NCBI GenBank assembly: GCA_017455525.1
Contig: JAFTAP010000033.1
Coordinates: forward strand, 1-32,908
Direction: 5' to 3'
Length of the DNA stretch: 32,908 nt
Origin: Lachnospiraceae bacterium
GTDB taxonomy: Bacteria > Bacillota > Clostridia > Lachnospirales > Lachnospiraceae
Positions 22,796-31,506 of this stretch are shown here, one piece after another. Numbering within the stretch: the stretch's first letter is position 1; every line of letters begins with the position of its first letter. The notes below the pieces were generated by a model. That model did not search any database. It saw only the letters and a program-made list of their open reading frames with translations, and was not told the origin of the DNA. The position numbers and the translations under genes were made by a program.

Positions 22796-24478
22796 CTAAA
22801 CCTCCATTATCACGGGCAGTATCATGGGGCGTCTCTTCGTCCTCTGCCAGATATAGCTGCCGAGGTTCTCCCTTAGAGCCTGCCTTATCTTACCCCAGTC
22901 ATTCACATTCCTGTCCTGCAGCTCCTCTATAGTCATCTCAAGGACATCCGTAGCGTCCTCCATAAGCTCATCGGCCTCCTTCACATATACAAAGCCCCTT
23001 GATATTATCTCCGGTCCCGAAAGCACCTGATTCGTCCCCCGCTCCATGGTAAGTGCTATAACCACTACGCCGTCCTCCGAGAGCCTCTGTCTGTCACGTA
23101 GCACGACCGAGCCTACGTCACCGACGCCGAGACCGTCCACATATACGGAATCCGTGTGTATATGTCCCGCTATCGTCGGTTTCGAGTCATCATCCGCAAG
23201 CTCCAGCACGTCGCCGGAATTTATCATAAGTATATGATCAGAGTCATATCCGAGCTCTTTTGCTATGCGAGCCTGCGCATGACGGTGTCTTATCTCACCG
23301 TGTACAGGCAAGGCATACCGGGGCTTTACAAGGGAATAAATCAGCTTTATTTCCTCCTTGCAGGCATGTCCCGATACATGCACGTCCTGAAATATGACCT
23401 CCGCTCCGTTCGACTCCAATTCATTTATTACCCTGTCAACCGCCTTCTCATTGCCGGGAATCGGGGTTGACGAGAATACGATCGTATCACTCGGACGTAT
23501 CGTCACCTTCTTGTGAATGTTCTGTGCCATACGTGAGAGAGCAGCCATTGACTCTCCCTGCGAGCCCGTAGTTATTATAACGGTCTTCTCATCAGGATAA
23601 TTCTTAAGGTCGTCAAGGCTTATCAGCGTATTATTGGGAATATTGATATAACCAAGCTCTGTCGCTGTCTCTATGACATTTATCATAGAACGCCCCTCGA
23701 CTGCAACCTTCCTGTCGTACTTGCAGGCGGTGTTTATTATCTGCTGCACGCGGTCCACGTTTGATGCAAAGGTCGCTATGATAAGACGGCTTCCCTGATG
23801 CTCTCCGAATATCTCATCGAATATCCTTCCTATCGTCTTCTCAGACTTCGTGAAACCCTCCCTCTCGGCGTTAGTCGAGTCGCACATAAGGGCAAGCACG
23901 CCCTTCTTGCCTATCTCGCCGAATCTCTGCAGGTCTATCGCATCGCCATAGACGGGTGTATAGTCAACCTTGAAGTCCCCCGTATGCACGACTATACCCG
24001 CAGGACTGTAAATCGCGAGCGCTGCGGCATCCGCGATGGAATGGTTCGTCTTTATGAACTCGATACGGAACTGTCCCAAATTAATCGACTGTCCGTGAGC
24101 TATGACCTTTCTTTTAGCGGCCTTAAGCATCCCATGCTCTTCGAGTTTTTTGTCTATAAGCGCTATAGTAAGCTTAGTCCCATAAATAGGCGCATTGACC
24201 TTCTGTAAGACATAAGGCAACGCTCCGATGTGATCCTCATGTCCGTGCGTAATAACGAAGCCCCTGACCCGGTTTATATTCTCCTCCAGATAGGCGGTAT
24301 CGGGTATGCAGAGGTCCACGCCAAGCATATCATCCTCGGGAAAAGCCAGCCCGCAGTCCACGACAATGATAGAGTCCTCGTATTCAAAGGCTGTGATATT
24401 CAGGCCGATCTGCTCTAAGCCACCCAGCGGAATTATCCTAAGCTTTGAATGAGGCGAATCCATATTTGGTTTTTTCAA
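22796..24478 (-). CDS. rnj: Ribonuclease J
   Basis: 560 residues, the usual length. It is a metallo-beta-lactamase/beta-CASP nuclease with 5'-to-3' exo- and endonuclease activity on mRNA and rRNA precursors. The zinc motif THGHEDHIGALPYV (His78, His80, Asp82, His83) is intact. Further features are TNHSIADAAALAIYSP, VVHTGDFKVDYTPV, CDSTNAEREGFT, beta-CASP motifs including DVHVSGHACKEEI and LPVHGE, and a C-terminal domain from about residue 460. The start is a TTG at 24478 with AAGGAG seven bases ahead. It is the fourth gene after ireB, with only a 71-base gap and no terminator seen. Confidence 0.95.
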   Translation of the reverse strand: MKKPNMDSPHSKLRIIPLGGLEQIGLNITAFEYEDSIIVVDCGLAFPEDDMLGVDLCIPDTAYLEENINRVRGFVITHGHEDHIGALPYVLQKVNAPIYGTKLTIALIDKKLEEHGMLKAAKRKVIAHGQSINLGQFRIEFIKTNHSIADAAALAIYSPAGIVVHTGDFKVDYTPVYGDAIDLQRFGEIGKKGVLALMCDSTNAEREGFTKSEKTIGRIFDEIFGEHQGSRLIIATFASNVDRVQQIINTACKYDRKVAVEGRSMINVIETATELGYINIPNNTLISLDDLKNYPDEKTVIITTGSQGESMAALSRMAQNIHKKVTIRPSDTIVFSSTPIPGNEKAVDRVINELESNGAEVIFQDVHVSGHACKEEIKLIYSLVKPRYALPVHGEIRHRHAQARIAKELGYDSDHILMINSGDVLELADDDSKPTIAGHIHTDSVYVDGLGVGDVGSVVLRDRQRLSEDGVVVIALTMERGTNQVLSGPEIISRGFVYVKEADELMEDATDVLEMTIEELQDRNVNDWGKIRQALRENLGSYIWQRTKRRPMILPVIMEV

Positions 24479-24549
24479 ACTGTTGCTCCTTATATACTTC
24501 TTTATGACCCGGTGCCTTATTTGTAACCTTGAGCCTTTCTTTTTATATA

Positions 24550-24804
24550 TTAATCCAGTTCTATATCCTCATCATCGAGGAGTTGCTTAAATACGGTAGT
24601 GACAGCATCACGTTCACCGTCTGTAAGCTCCTCTGTATAAGCAGCTATCTCTTCATCACCAACAGATAACCGTTCCTTTAAAATAAATGCGTTATCATCT
24701 TCATCCGCCACAAGGAGATATGTGTTGCCTCCCAGTGTCGTAGTCTCTATGACTTCATATTCTATTGTTTTATTTTCATCATCAGTAAATGCTACCGTAT
24801 TCAT
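24550..24804 (-). CDS. DUF1292 protein (YrzB-like)
   Basis: 84 residues, strongly acidic, with the family pattern FTDDENKTIEYEVIETTTLGG, NTYLLVADEDDNAFILK, then an acidic helical end. The function is not established. It overlaps ruvX by four bases (ATGA) and keeps the conserved Firmicute order ireB-ruvX-DUF1292. Confidence 0.85.
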   Translation of the reverse strand: MNTVAFTDDENKTIEYEVIETTTLGGNTYLLVADEDDNAFILKERLSVGDEEIAAYTEELTDGERDAVTTVFKQLLDDEDIELD

Positions 24805-25232
24805 GCGTCCCTGTGCTGATTAAGGTAATCCGTAAGTATTATCGCCGCCGCCATAGCGTCTATGTGAGCTTTGCGGTCTTTTTTATGATTTCCTGTAGCT
24901 TCTATGATCTCATCCGCTTCGACTGTCGTAAGCCTCTCGTCCTGCATGACGGTTTCTATTCCTGTCCGCTTCGTAAGCTCCGATGCGAACTCTTTCGCAA
25001 GATAAGCCCGCTCGCCCTCCGTGCCGTCCATATTAAGCGGAAGTCCTACTACTATAAGCTTTACGTCATATTCCGCTGTCAGTTCATCTATCCGTCTGTA
25101 GGTTGCCCTTAGATGGTTTTCTTTAGGTCTTGTTATGGTCTCAAGGCTTACCGCCGTAAGTCCCAAGCCATCCGTCACCGCTACGCCCACAGTCTTAGCG
25201 CCATAGTCAAGACCCAATATCCTGCTCTGCAT
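24801..25232 (-). CDS. ruvX: Putative Holliday junction resolvase RuvX/YqgF
   Basis: 143 residues from the ATG at 25232 (MQSRILGLDYG); a GTG at 25241 would add three residues. The RNase H-like fold shows ILGLDYGAKTVGVAVTD, with the first catalytic Asp, VVGLPLNMDGTEG, QDERLTTVEADE and HIDAMAAAIILTDYL with the last Asp. Family members process Holliday junctions or pre-16S rRNA ends. Neither start has a recognisable ribosome site, unusual in this window, so translation may depend on the ireB transcript structure. It lies 50 bases after ireB. Confidence 0.92.
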   Translation of the reverse strand: MQSRILGLDYGAKTVGVAVTDGLGLTAVSLETITRPKENHLRATYRRIDELTAEYDVKLIVVGLPLNMDGTEGERAYLAKEFASELTKRTGIETVMQDERLTTVEADEIIEATGNHKKDRKAHIDAMAAAIILTDYLNQHRDA

Positions 25233-25282
25233 ATTATTCACGGTCTAAACCATAGCTAAAGATAAAACCATGCTGCCGAGCT

Positions 25283-25558
25283 TCAATCTGCTCTTACATC
25301 CCACTTCTTATTCTTGATATACTCCGTCAGAAGCTCCTCCACGAGCTCGTCTCTCTCTACCTTCATAATAAGGCTCCTTGCATTATTATGGCTTGTGATG
25401 TACGTAGGATCTCCCGACATTATATATCCCACTATCTGATTGACCGGATTATATCCCTTCTCCGTAAGTGCTTCATACACTGCCTGCAGGACAACCCTTA
25501 CACCCGTCTCCGGCTCAGTCTCTACCTTAAAAAACTGTGTGCTTCCTATATCCATCAT
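25283..25558 (-). CDS. ireB: IreB-family regulatory phosphoprotein (DUF965)
   Basis: About 91 residues from the ATG at 25558; the next codon is also ATG, and AAGGAG lies 12 bases ahead. The core [59 protein letters not shown] is the full IreB pattern. In Enterococcus faecalis IreB is phosphorylated on two N-terminal Thr by the PASTA kinase IreK and affects cell-wall stress resistance. Here a Thr stands in the second of these positions (GSTQFFKVE); the first is not obvious. It is the first gene after a clear promoter and heads the long array. Confidence 0.9.
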   Translation of the reverse strand: MMDIGSTQFFKVETEPETGVRVVLQAVYEALTEKGYNPVNQIVGYIMSGDPTYITSHNNARSLIMKVERDELVEELLTEYIKNKKWDVRAD

Positions 25559-25604
25559 AGCTAATATCAACTCCTTATAATAAATATGCACATAGATATT
25601 TGCT

Positions 25605-25633
25605 ATTATATGTTATTGTCCTAAATTAAGCAA
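25605..25633 (-). promoter_or_regulatory. Promoter of the ireB-ruvX-... array
   Basis: TTGCTT (25633-25628), 17 bases, TATAAT (25610-25605). Transcription would start about 40 bases before the ireB ATG. No other equally good promoter is visible before the downstream genes down to 10533. Confidence 0.7.
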
Positions 25634-25680
25634 ACAGTCCCTATGCTCAGCATCTGACAACCGGCCAGCGCATAAAGATA

Positions 25681-25829
25681 TGCCTTGCTCCGCTTCGCTT
25701 TCGCAAGACAACGTCCATTCGGAATAATAAATCCGCCTAATCGGCGTATTTATTATCCCTCATGTCCTTTACAATCTCAATAAAAAATGGGATTCCTCGT
25801 GCAAGCACGGGAATCCCCATTTTTTATTG
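25681..25829 (-). repeat. Two-hairpin dispersed repeat, copy A (includes the groEL terminator)
   Basis: Read on the minus strand: hairpin 1 with apex GTGCTTGCAC (25808-25799), 33 bases, box ACATGAGG (25765-25758), hairpin 2 (AATAAATaCGCC pairing GGCGgATTTATT), box ATTCCGAATGGACG (25725-25712), then a GCGA-A-rich end with a CTTGC/GCAAG pair. The same three boxes occur at 32804-32895 at nearly the same spacing. The stems differ between copies but pair in both. Confidence 0.75.
25779..25829 (-). terminator. Bidirectional terminator after groEL
   Basis: A long stem: ATGGGGATTCC...GTGC, loop TT, GCAC...GGAATCCCAT, flanked by AAAAAA on one side and TTTTTT on the other, so it can act on both strands. 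It ends the groESL transcript about 15 bases after the groEL stop and is also hairpin 1 of repeat copy A. Confidence 0.9.
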
Positions 25830-25844
25830 ATCTTGTTTATGCGC

Positions 25845-27476
<1,632 letters not shown>

Positions 27477-27494
27477 TCACCTCCGAAACTTTGA

Positions 27495-27785
27495 TTATTT
27501 TTCAATAACTGCAAGGATGTCGCTCTGACGGACTATGATAACCTTCTCGTCCTTCTTAAGCTCTACCTCTGTGCCTGAATACTTGCTGTAGATGACCTTC
27601 TGACCCTTCTTGACGGTCATTGTTACTTCCTTGCCGTCCACGACTCCCCCGGGACCTACCTCAAGGATCTCAGCCTGCTGGGGTTTCTCCTTCTCCTTGC
27701 CGGGTATAACGATACCGGACGCTGTCGTCTCGTCAGCCTCGATAGGCTTCAGCACTACACGATCACCTAATGGCTTAAGTTTCAT
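27495..27785 (-). CDS. groES: Co-chaperonin GroES (10 kDa)
   Basis: 96 residues from the ATG at 27785 (MKLKPLGDRVVLKPIEADE), which has GGAGG eight to nine bases ahead; an in-frame extension to 27845 runs into the CIRCE operator and is rejected. The mobile loop (TTASGIVIPGKEKEKPQ), the EILEVGPGGVVDG segment and the KVIYSKYSGTEVE strand are all present. It caps the GroEL ring. It is first in the operon, under CIRCE/HrcA control. Confidence 0.97.
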   Translation of the reverse strand: MKLKPLGDRVVLKPIEADETTASGIVIPGKEKEKPQQAEILEVGPGGVVDGKEVTMTVKKGQKVIYSKYSGTEVELKKDEKVIIVRQSDILAVIEK

Positions 27786-27834
27786 AATGATTCGCCTCCT
27801 TATAATAAATAAAAATATGTGCTTTGGTTTTTTG

Positions 27835-27861
27835 TTAGCACTCAACTAGCACGAGTGCTAA
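27835..27861. promoter_or_regulatory. CIRCE operator (HrcA binding site)
   Basis: TTAGCACTC, nine bases, GAGTGCTAA: a perfect match to the CIRCE consensus. It lies between the groESL promoter and the groES ribosome site, so groESL is predicted to be repressed by HrcA (not in the window) and induced by heat. Confidence 0.97.
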
Positions 27862-27872
27862 CCACGAGAAGT

Positions 27873-27901
27873 ATAATAACTCTACCTTGCTTATATGTCA
27901 A
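27873..27901 (-). promoter_or_regulatory. Promoter of groESL
   Basis: TTGACA (27901-27896), 17 bases, TATTAT (27878-27873). The CIRCE operator lies directly downstream over the expected start site. The -35 is only 14 bases from the stop codon of the FAD-protein gene, and no terminator lies between them. Confidence 0.85.
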
Positions 27902-27914
27902 GCCTGTTTATGAT

Positions 27915-29294
27915 TTATTTTTTCTCCGCAATTATCCTGGCTACATACACGCCCTCTGACGATGCCTGACTTAATGAGTGTGTCGTTCCCGAAGCGTCTC
28001 CTATCACGTACAGCCCCTTGTACTTCGTCTCGAATTCATTATTCACGTCTATGCATGAATTATAGAATTTGACCTCCGTGCCGTAGAGAAGGTTGTCGTA
28101 ATTCGCAGTACCGGGAACCAGCTTATTCAGGGCGTATATCATCTCTATTATTGTATCAAGCGTGAGCTTCGGTATCGCAAGCGCAAGATTGCCCGGCTCC
28201 GCCGAAAGCGTAGGTCTGACGAAAGACTCCGCAAGCCTCTTGGAATTAGTACGTTTATTCGCCACCAGATCCCCGAACCTCTGAACCATAACGCCTCCAG
28301 CGAGCATATTCGTGAGCCTCGCAATATACTCACCGTAAGCGTTGCTGTCCTTGAAGGGCTCGGTAAAATGATGCGTGACCAATAATGCGAAGTTAGTATT
28401 TTCCGTATGCTTAGACGGATCTTCATAGCTGTGTCCGTTCACGGTCATCACGCCGTTTGTATTCTCCGTAACGACCGCCCCCTTGGGGTTCATACAGAAA
28501 GTCCTGCAGGTGCATCCCGTGACGCCGCTGCGGTACATTATCTTGCTCTCATATACCTGATCTGTGATCCTGTCCCAGATAAAAGCGGGGCACTCAAAGC
28601 GGATGCCTATATCCACCCTGTTATTCTTCGCAGTGATGCCAAGTCCCTCGCAGACCTTTGAAGTCCATGCCGAGCCGCTCCTGCCTGTCGCAAGGATAAG
28701 ATACTTCGCGCTCGTAGTTCCTGATTCCGTGATGACGCTCCATGTGCCGTCCTTATTCTGATCTATGCTCTCTACGGCAGTATCGGTCACCATGTCTATG
28801 CGGTCTTTTATCTTTTCTACTATATTTGAAAGGATCACATAATTCTTGTCTGTTCCGAGATGCCTGACCTCTGCGTCAAGAAGATGAAGGTCATACTGCA
28901 GAGCCTCCCGCTTTATCTGCGAGTCTACGGTATTGTATCGCTTCGAGCCTTCGCCGCCCATGGACATGTTTATCTCATCCACGTAGTTCATAAGCTCTAT
29001 CGCTTTCTTGTCACCTACATAATTCGCCATGTCGCCGCCGAAGTTATTGGTTATATTATATTTACCATCGGAAAAAGCCCCTGCTCCGCCGACGCCCTCC
29101 ATGATAGAACAGCTCTTACAATGTATGCAGGACTTTATCTTATCCCCGTCTATCGGGCATTTCCTCTTGTCAAGCGGTTTTCCTTTCTCTATAAGCCCTA
29201 TCGAAAGCTTCGAGTCAAGCTTTACAAACTCATGCGCGGCGAATATACCACCTGCGCCCCCACCGACTATCAGCACATCATATTTGTCTTTCAT
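27915..29294 (-). CDS. FAD-dependent oxidoreductase with Cys-rich insert (COG2509-like)
   Basis: 459 residues. The N-terminal dinucleotide fold has DVLIVGGGAGGIFAAHEF. The FAD-protein C-terminus has GLYVIGDASGTTHSLSQASS. Residues about 45-65 hold a cysteine cluster (CPIDGDKIKSCIHCKSCSI) that could bind metal or an iron-sulfur centre, followed by GVGGAGAFSDGKYN. This matches the uncharacterised FAD-dependent dehydrogenases of COG2509; the substrate is unknown. The start ATG has AAAGGTAAGG upstream. It follows the BrnTA pair by 28 bases and may share its transcript. Confidence 0.85.
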   Translation of the reverse strand: MKDKYDVLIVGGGAGGIFAAHEFVKLDSKLSIGLIEKGKPLDKRKCPIDGDKIKSCIHCKSCSIMEGVGGAGAFSDGKYNITNNFGGDMANYVGDKKAIELMNYVDEINMSMGGEGSKRYNTVDSQIKREALQYDLHLLDAEVRHLGTDKNYVILSNIVEKIKDRIDMVTDTAVESIDQNKDGTWSVITESGTTSAKYLILATGRSGSAWTSKVCEGLGITAKNNRVDIGIRFECPAFIWDRITDQVYESKIMYRSGVTGCTCRTFCMNPKGAVVTENTNGVMTVNGHSYEDPSKHTENTNFALLVTHHFTEPFKDSNAYGEYIARLTNMLAGGVMVQRFGDLVANKRTNSKRLAESFVRPTLSAEPGNLALAIPKLTLDTIIEMIYALNKLVPGTANYDNLLYGTEVKFYNSCIDVNNEFETKYKGLYVIGDASGTTHSLSQASSEGVYVARIIAEKK

Positions 29295-29322
29295 ACATTA
29301 AACCCTTACCTTTGCTGTAAAA

Positions 29323-29526
29323 CTACGATATCGTGATCTTCCTGTTATGCAACGCGCAATCTGTTAGATATAAATTTATAAGATTTTGGTACGGCACCCC
29401 TGTCTCATCAGCCTGTCTCTTAAAAAAAGCTATTGTGTCTTCATAAAGATTGATAGTTATTTGTTTCTTCAATCTGCTAACATACGGATTCTTTTTCGCA
29501 TTGCTGAAATCATATTCTTCTCTCAT
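29323..29526 (-). CDS. brnA: BrnA-like antitoxin, ribbon-helix-helix type
   Basis: 67 residues from the ATG at 29526, chosen because GAGG lies seven bases ahead; an ATG two codons earlier is too close to that site. The pattern YVSRLKKQITINLYEDTIAF, FKRQADETGVPYQNLINLYL is the strand-helix-helix of CopG/Arc-type DNA-binding antitoxins. It neutralises BrnT and, with it, represses the shared promoter. The gene starts about nine bases after the toxin stop; the toxin-first order is typical of brnTA. Confidence 0.85.
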   Translation of the reverse strand: MREEYDFSNAKKNPYVSRLKKQITINLYEDTIAFFKRQADETGVPYQNLINLYLTDCALHNRKITIS

Positions 29527-29535
29527 AATCATTCC

Positions 29536-29826
29536 TCACTTTTGCTTATTATACTGTAAAGACTCGTTTCTTGTCGCTTTTCTTGCAGAAATTATCCGTA
29601 TAGTTTCATCTTTATCGCGATAGCAATGACTTACCACCAGAACATTCGCTAAAGAACTGAATCCCAAAATCAGGAATCGATCTTCTTCATCTGAATGATC
29701 GGGATCATCTCTGACTAATGCGTTTTCATCATAAAACACTGTCTCAGCTTCCTCAAACGAAATCCCGTGCTTTTCCTTATTCGTTTTATTCTTATTATCA
29801 TCCCACTCAAATTTTATAGAACTCAT
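29536..29826 (-). CDS. brnT: BrnT-like toxin, RNase of a type II toxin-antitoxin pair
   Basis: 96 residues. The family start FEWDDNKNKTNKEKHGISFE, the central HSDEEDRFLILGFS and the C-terminal IRIISARKATRNE block are all conserved in BrnT, a RelE-fold ribonuclease that stops translation. There is no ribosome site: the predicted transcription start falls on the ATG itself (29826), so the toxin mRNA should be leaderless. Confidence 0.88.
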   Translation of the reverse strand: MSSIKFEWDDNKNKTNKEKHGISFEEAETVFYDENALVRDDPDHSDEEDRFLILGFSSLANVLVVSHCYRDKDETIRIISARKATRNESLQYNKQK

Positions 29827-29844
29827 AATTATATGATAATTATG
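29824..29844. promoter_or_regulatory. Operator of brnTA overlapping the start codon
   Basis: CATAATTAT, three bases, ATAATTATG: a perfect 9-bp inverted repeat that covers the -10 box and the brnT ATG. It is the likely site for the BrnA or BrnTA autorepressor. Confidence 0.65.
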
Positions 29845-29861
29845 GATTATTAATATGTCAA
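29833..29861 (-). promoter_or_regulatory. Promoter of brnTA, predicted leaderless
   Basis: TTGACA (29861-29856), 17 bases, TATCAT (29838-29833). The start site expected seven bases after the -10 coincides with the A of the brnT ATG at 29826. Confidence 0.75.
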
Positions 29862-29881
29862 TTATAAATTTCCGACTAATT

Positions 29882-29927
29882 CAAAAGCAAAACCCGCATG
29901 CTGCCAAAGCTTCCGACAGTGCGGGTT
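29882..29927 (-). terminator. Terminator of the aldehyde dehydrogenase gene
   Basis: On the minus strand AACCCGCA, a 21-base partly paired inner part, TGCGGGTT, then TTGCTTTTGA. The 8-bp outer stem is perfect; the T tract is interrupted. It lies about 27 bases after the stop codon. Confidence 0.75.
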
Positions 29928-29953
29928 CTGCTGATTACATATGTTTTGCTTAA

Positions 29954-31387
29954 TTACAGTATGTTTTTCAATACTATGCTCTTCGTGTGCGTCATCTCGT
30001 TGAAGGTGCTGAATACTCCCTCAGTGCCTATGCCCGAAGCCTTGTAGCCGCCGAAAGGCATCTCAAAGCTTCTGAAGAAGCTTGCGCCGTTAACGACTGC
30101 GCCGCCGCATTCAAGCGCATTGGCAACTCTTGCAGCCGTCTTCATGTCCTTCGTGAATACACAGCCGCAGAGCCCGAACTTGGAAGCATTCGCTATCTCT
30201 ATTGCCTCTTCCTCGGTATCAAAAGCAATGATGGGCACGACAGGTCCGAATATCTCCATATCCTTAGCCACGTCAGCCGTCTTCGGCACATCGCCAATGA
30301 CCGTAGGGTCGTAGAATGCGCCGTCACGCTTGCCGCCGAGAAGGATCTTGCCGCCCTGCTCGACGGTCTTATTCACCTGCTCCTCGACCTTTATAGCTGC
30401 CTTCTCGCTGATAAGGCATCCAATCTCCGCGCTCTCATCAGAGGGCTTGCCGCGCTTGATAGCGCTTATCTTGTCAATAGCCTTCTTCGTGAACTCATCA
30501 ACTCTTGAACGATGAATAAGGAATCTCTTGGAAGCGCAGCATACCTGTCCTGTGTTATACATACGTCCCCACAGGAGCTCATCGGTCGCAAGATCCACGT
30601 CACCGTCCTCAAGCACTATGAATGCGTCGTTTCCGCCTAATTCAAGCGCTACATGGGTCAGATTCTCTGCACATACCTTAGCCGTCTCGATACCTACCTC
30701 GGTAGATCCGGTAAGAGTCACGAGATGCACGTCAGGGTTGCTCGTTAGAGCATTTCCTACTACTCCGCCGGGTCCCGTGACTATCTCGATAGCACCCTTC
30801 GTCACGCCAGCCTCATCCATCAGATGCGTAAGCTTGCAGAGCGTGAGCGGGTTATCGGTAGACGGCTTCACGATGCAGGCATTCCCTGTAAGCAGAGCCG
30901 GAGCGACCTTCTGGTCAAAGAGGTCACAGGGGAAGTTGAAAGGAATAACCGCAGCCACGACTCCCAGCGGCTCCTTCTTAACGATAAGCACCGTGTTGTC
31001 CTGTCCGGCTTCCATACCCTCCGGTATCGTAGCACCATAGAAATGCTTCGCCCTTTCCGAGAAAGCCTTGAATGCGATCGGGATATTCCCTATCTCCGCG
31101 CGAGCCTCCGTGATAGGCTTTCCTGTCTCATCGGAAAGCGTGCGGGCAAGGTCTTCCTTATCCCTCTCGACAAGCTCTATGAACTTATACATTATCTCGA
31201 CTCTCTGATATACAGGAATCTTTGCCCATTCCTTCTGAGCTTCCTTTGCGCAGGCTACAGCCTTGTCAACGTCCTCTTTGGTTGCAGACGGGACAGTATC
31301 CACCACTGAACCGTTCGCAGGATTGATGACATCGATAGTAGCTCCGTTTGACGCATCTACGGCAGCGCCGTTTATAAGCATTTTCAT
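29954..31387 (-). CDS. NAD(P)-dependent aldehyde dehydrogenase
   Basis: 477 residues, the family norm. The catalytic Cys283 lies in NTGQVCCASKR, the general base Glu249 in ALELGGND, the nucleotide loop TLTGSTEVG at about 224-232, and EIFGPVVPII near the C-terminus. It oxidises an aldehyde to the acid in the cytoplasm. The overall sequence resembles succinate-semialdehyde, glyceraldehyde-3-phosphate or lactaldehyde dehydrogenases; the substrate cannot be fixed from sequence. The start ATG has AAAGGAG ahead. It lies 119 bases after the FIST gene on the same strand and has its own terminator. Confidence 0.92.
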   Translation of the reverse strand: MKMLINGAAVDASNGATIDVINPANGSVVDTVPSATKEDVDKAVACAKEAQKEWAKIPVYQRVEIMYKFIELVERDKEDLARTLSDETGKPITEARAEIGNIPIAFKAFSERAKHFYGATIPEGMEAGQDNTVLIVKKEPLGVVAAVIPFNFPCDLFDQKVAPALLTGNACIVKPSTDNPLTLCKLTHLMDEAGVTKGAIEIVTGPGGVVGNALTSNPDVHLVTLTGSTEVGIETAKVCAENLTHVALELGGNDAFIVLEDGDVDLATDELLWGRMYNTGQVCCASKRFLIHRSRVDEFTKKAIDKISAIKRGKPSDESAEIGCLISEKAAIKVEEQVNKTVEQGGKILLGGKRDGAFYDPTVIGDVPKTADVAKDMEIFGPVVPIIAFDTEEEAIEIANASKFGLCGCVFTKDMKTAARVANALECGGAVVNGASFFRSFEMPFGGYKASGIGTEGVFSTFNEMTHTKSIVLKNIL

Positions 31388-31506
31388 AATATGTCTGTCT
31401 CCTTTATAAATTATCTAATATTCGCAGCATGGTTCAAGCAGCTTGCTCTCGCTGATCAGCCATGCATAATCATCATAGCGACATAAATACACTCATTCTG
31501 AACACA

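Noticed and set aside
27786-27845. N-terminal extension of GroES
   Set aside because: It runs into the CIRCE operator and across the GGAGG site; the family start is MKLKPLGDRV.
30528-31309. Plus-strand frames of up to 170 codons opposite the aldehyde dehydrogenase
   Set aside because: They mirror the coding frame of a clear enzyme gene and show no independent protein signature.
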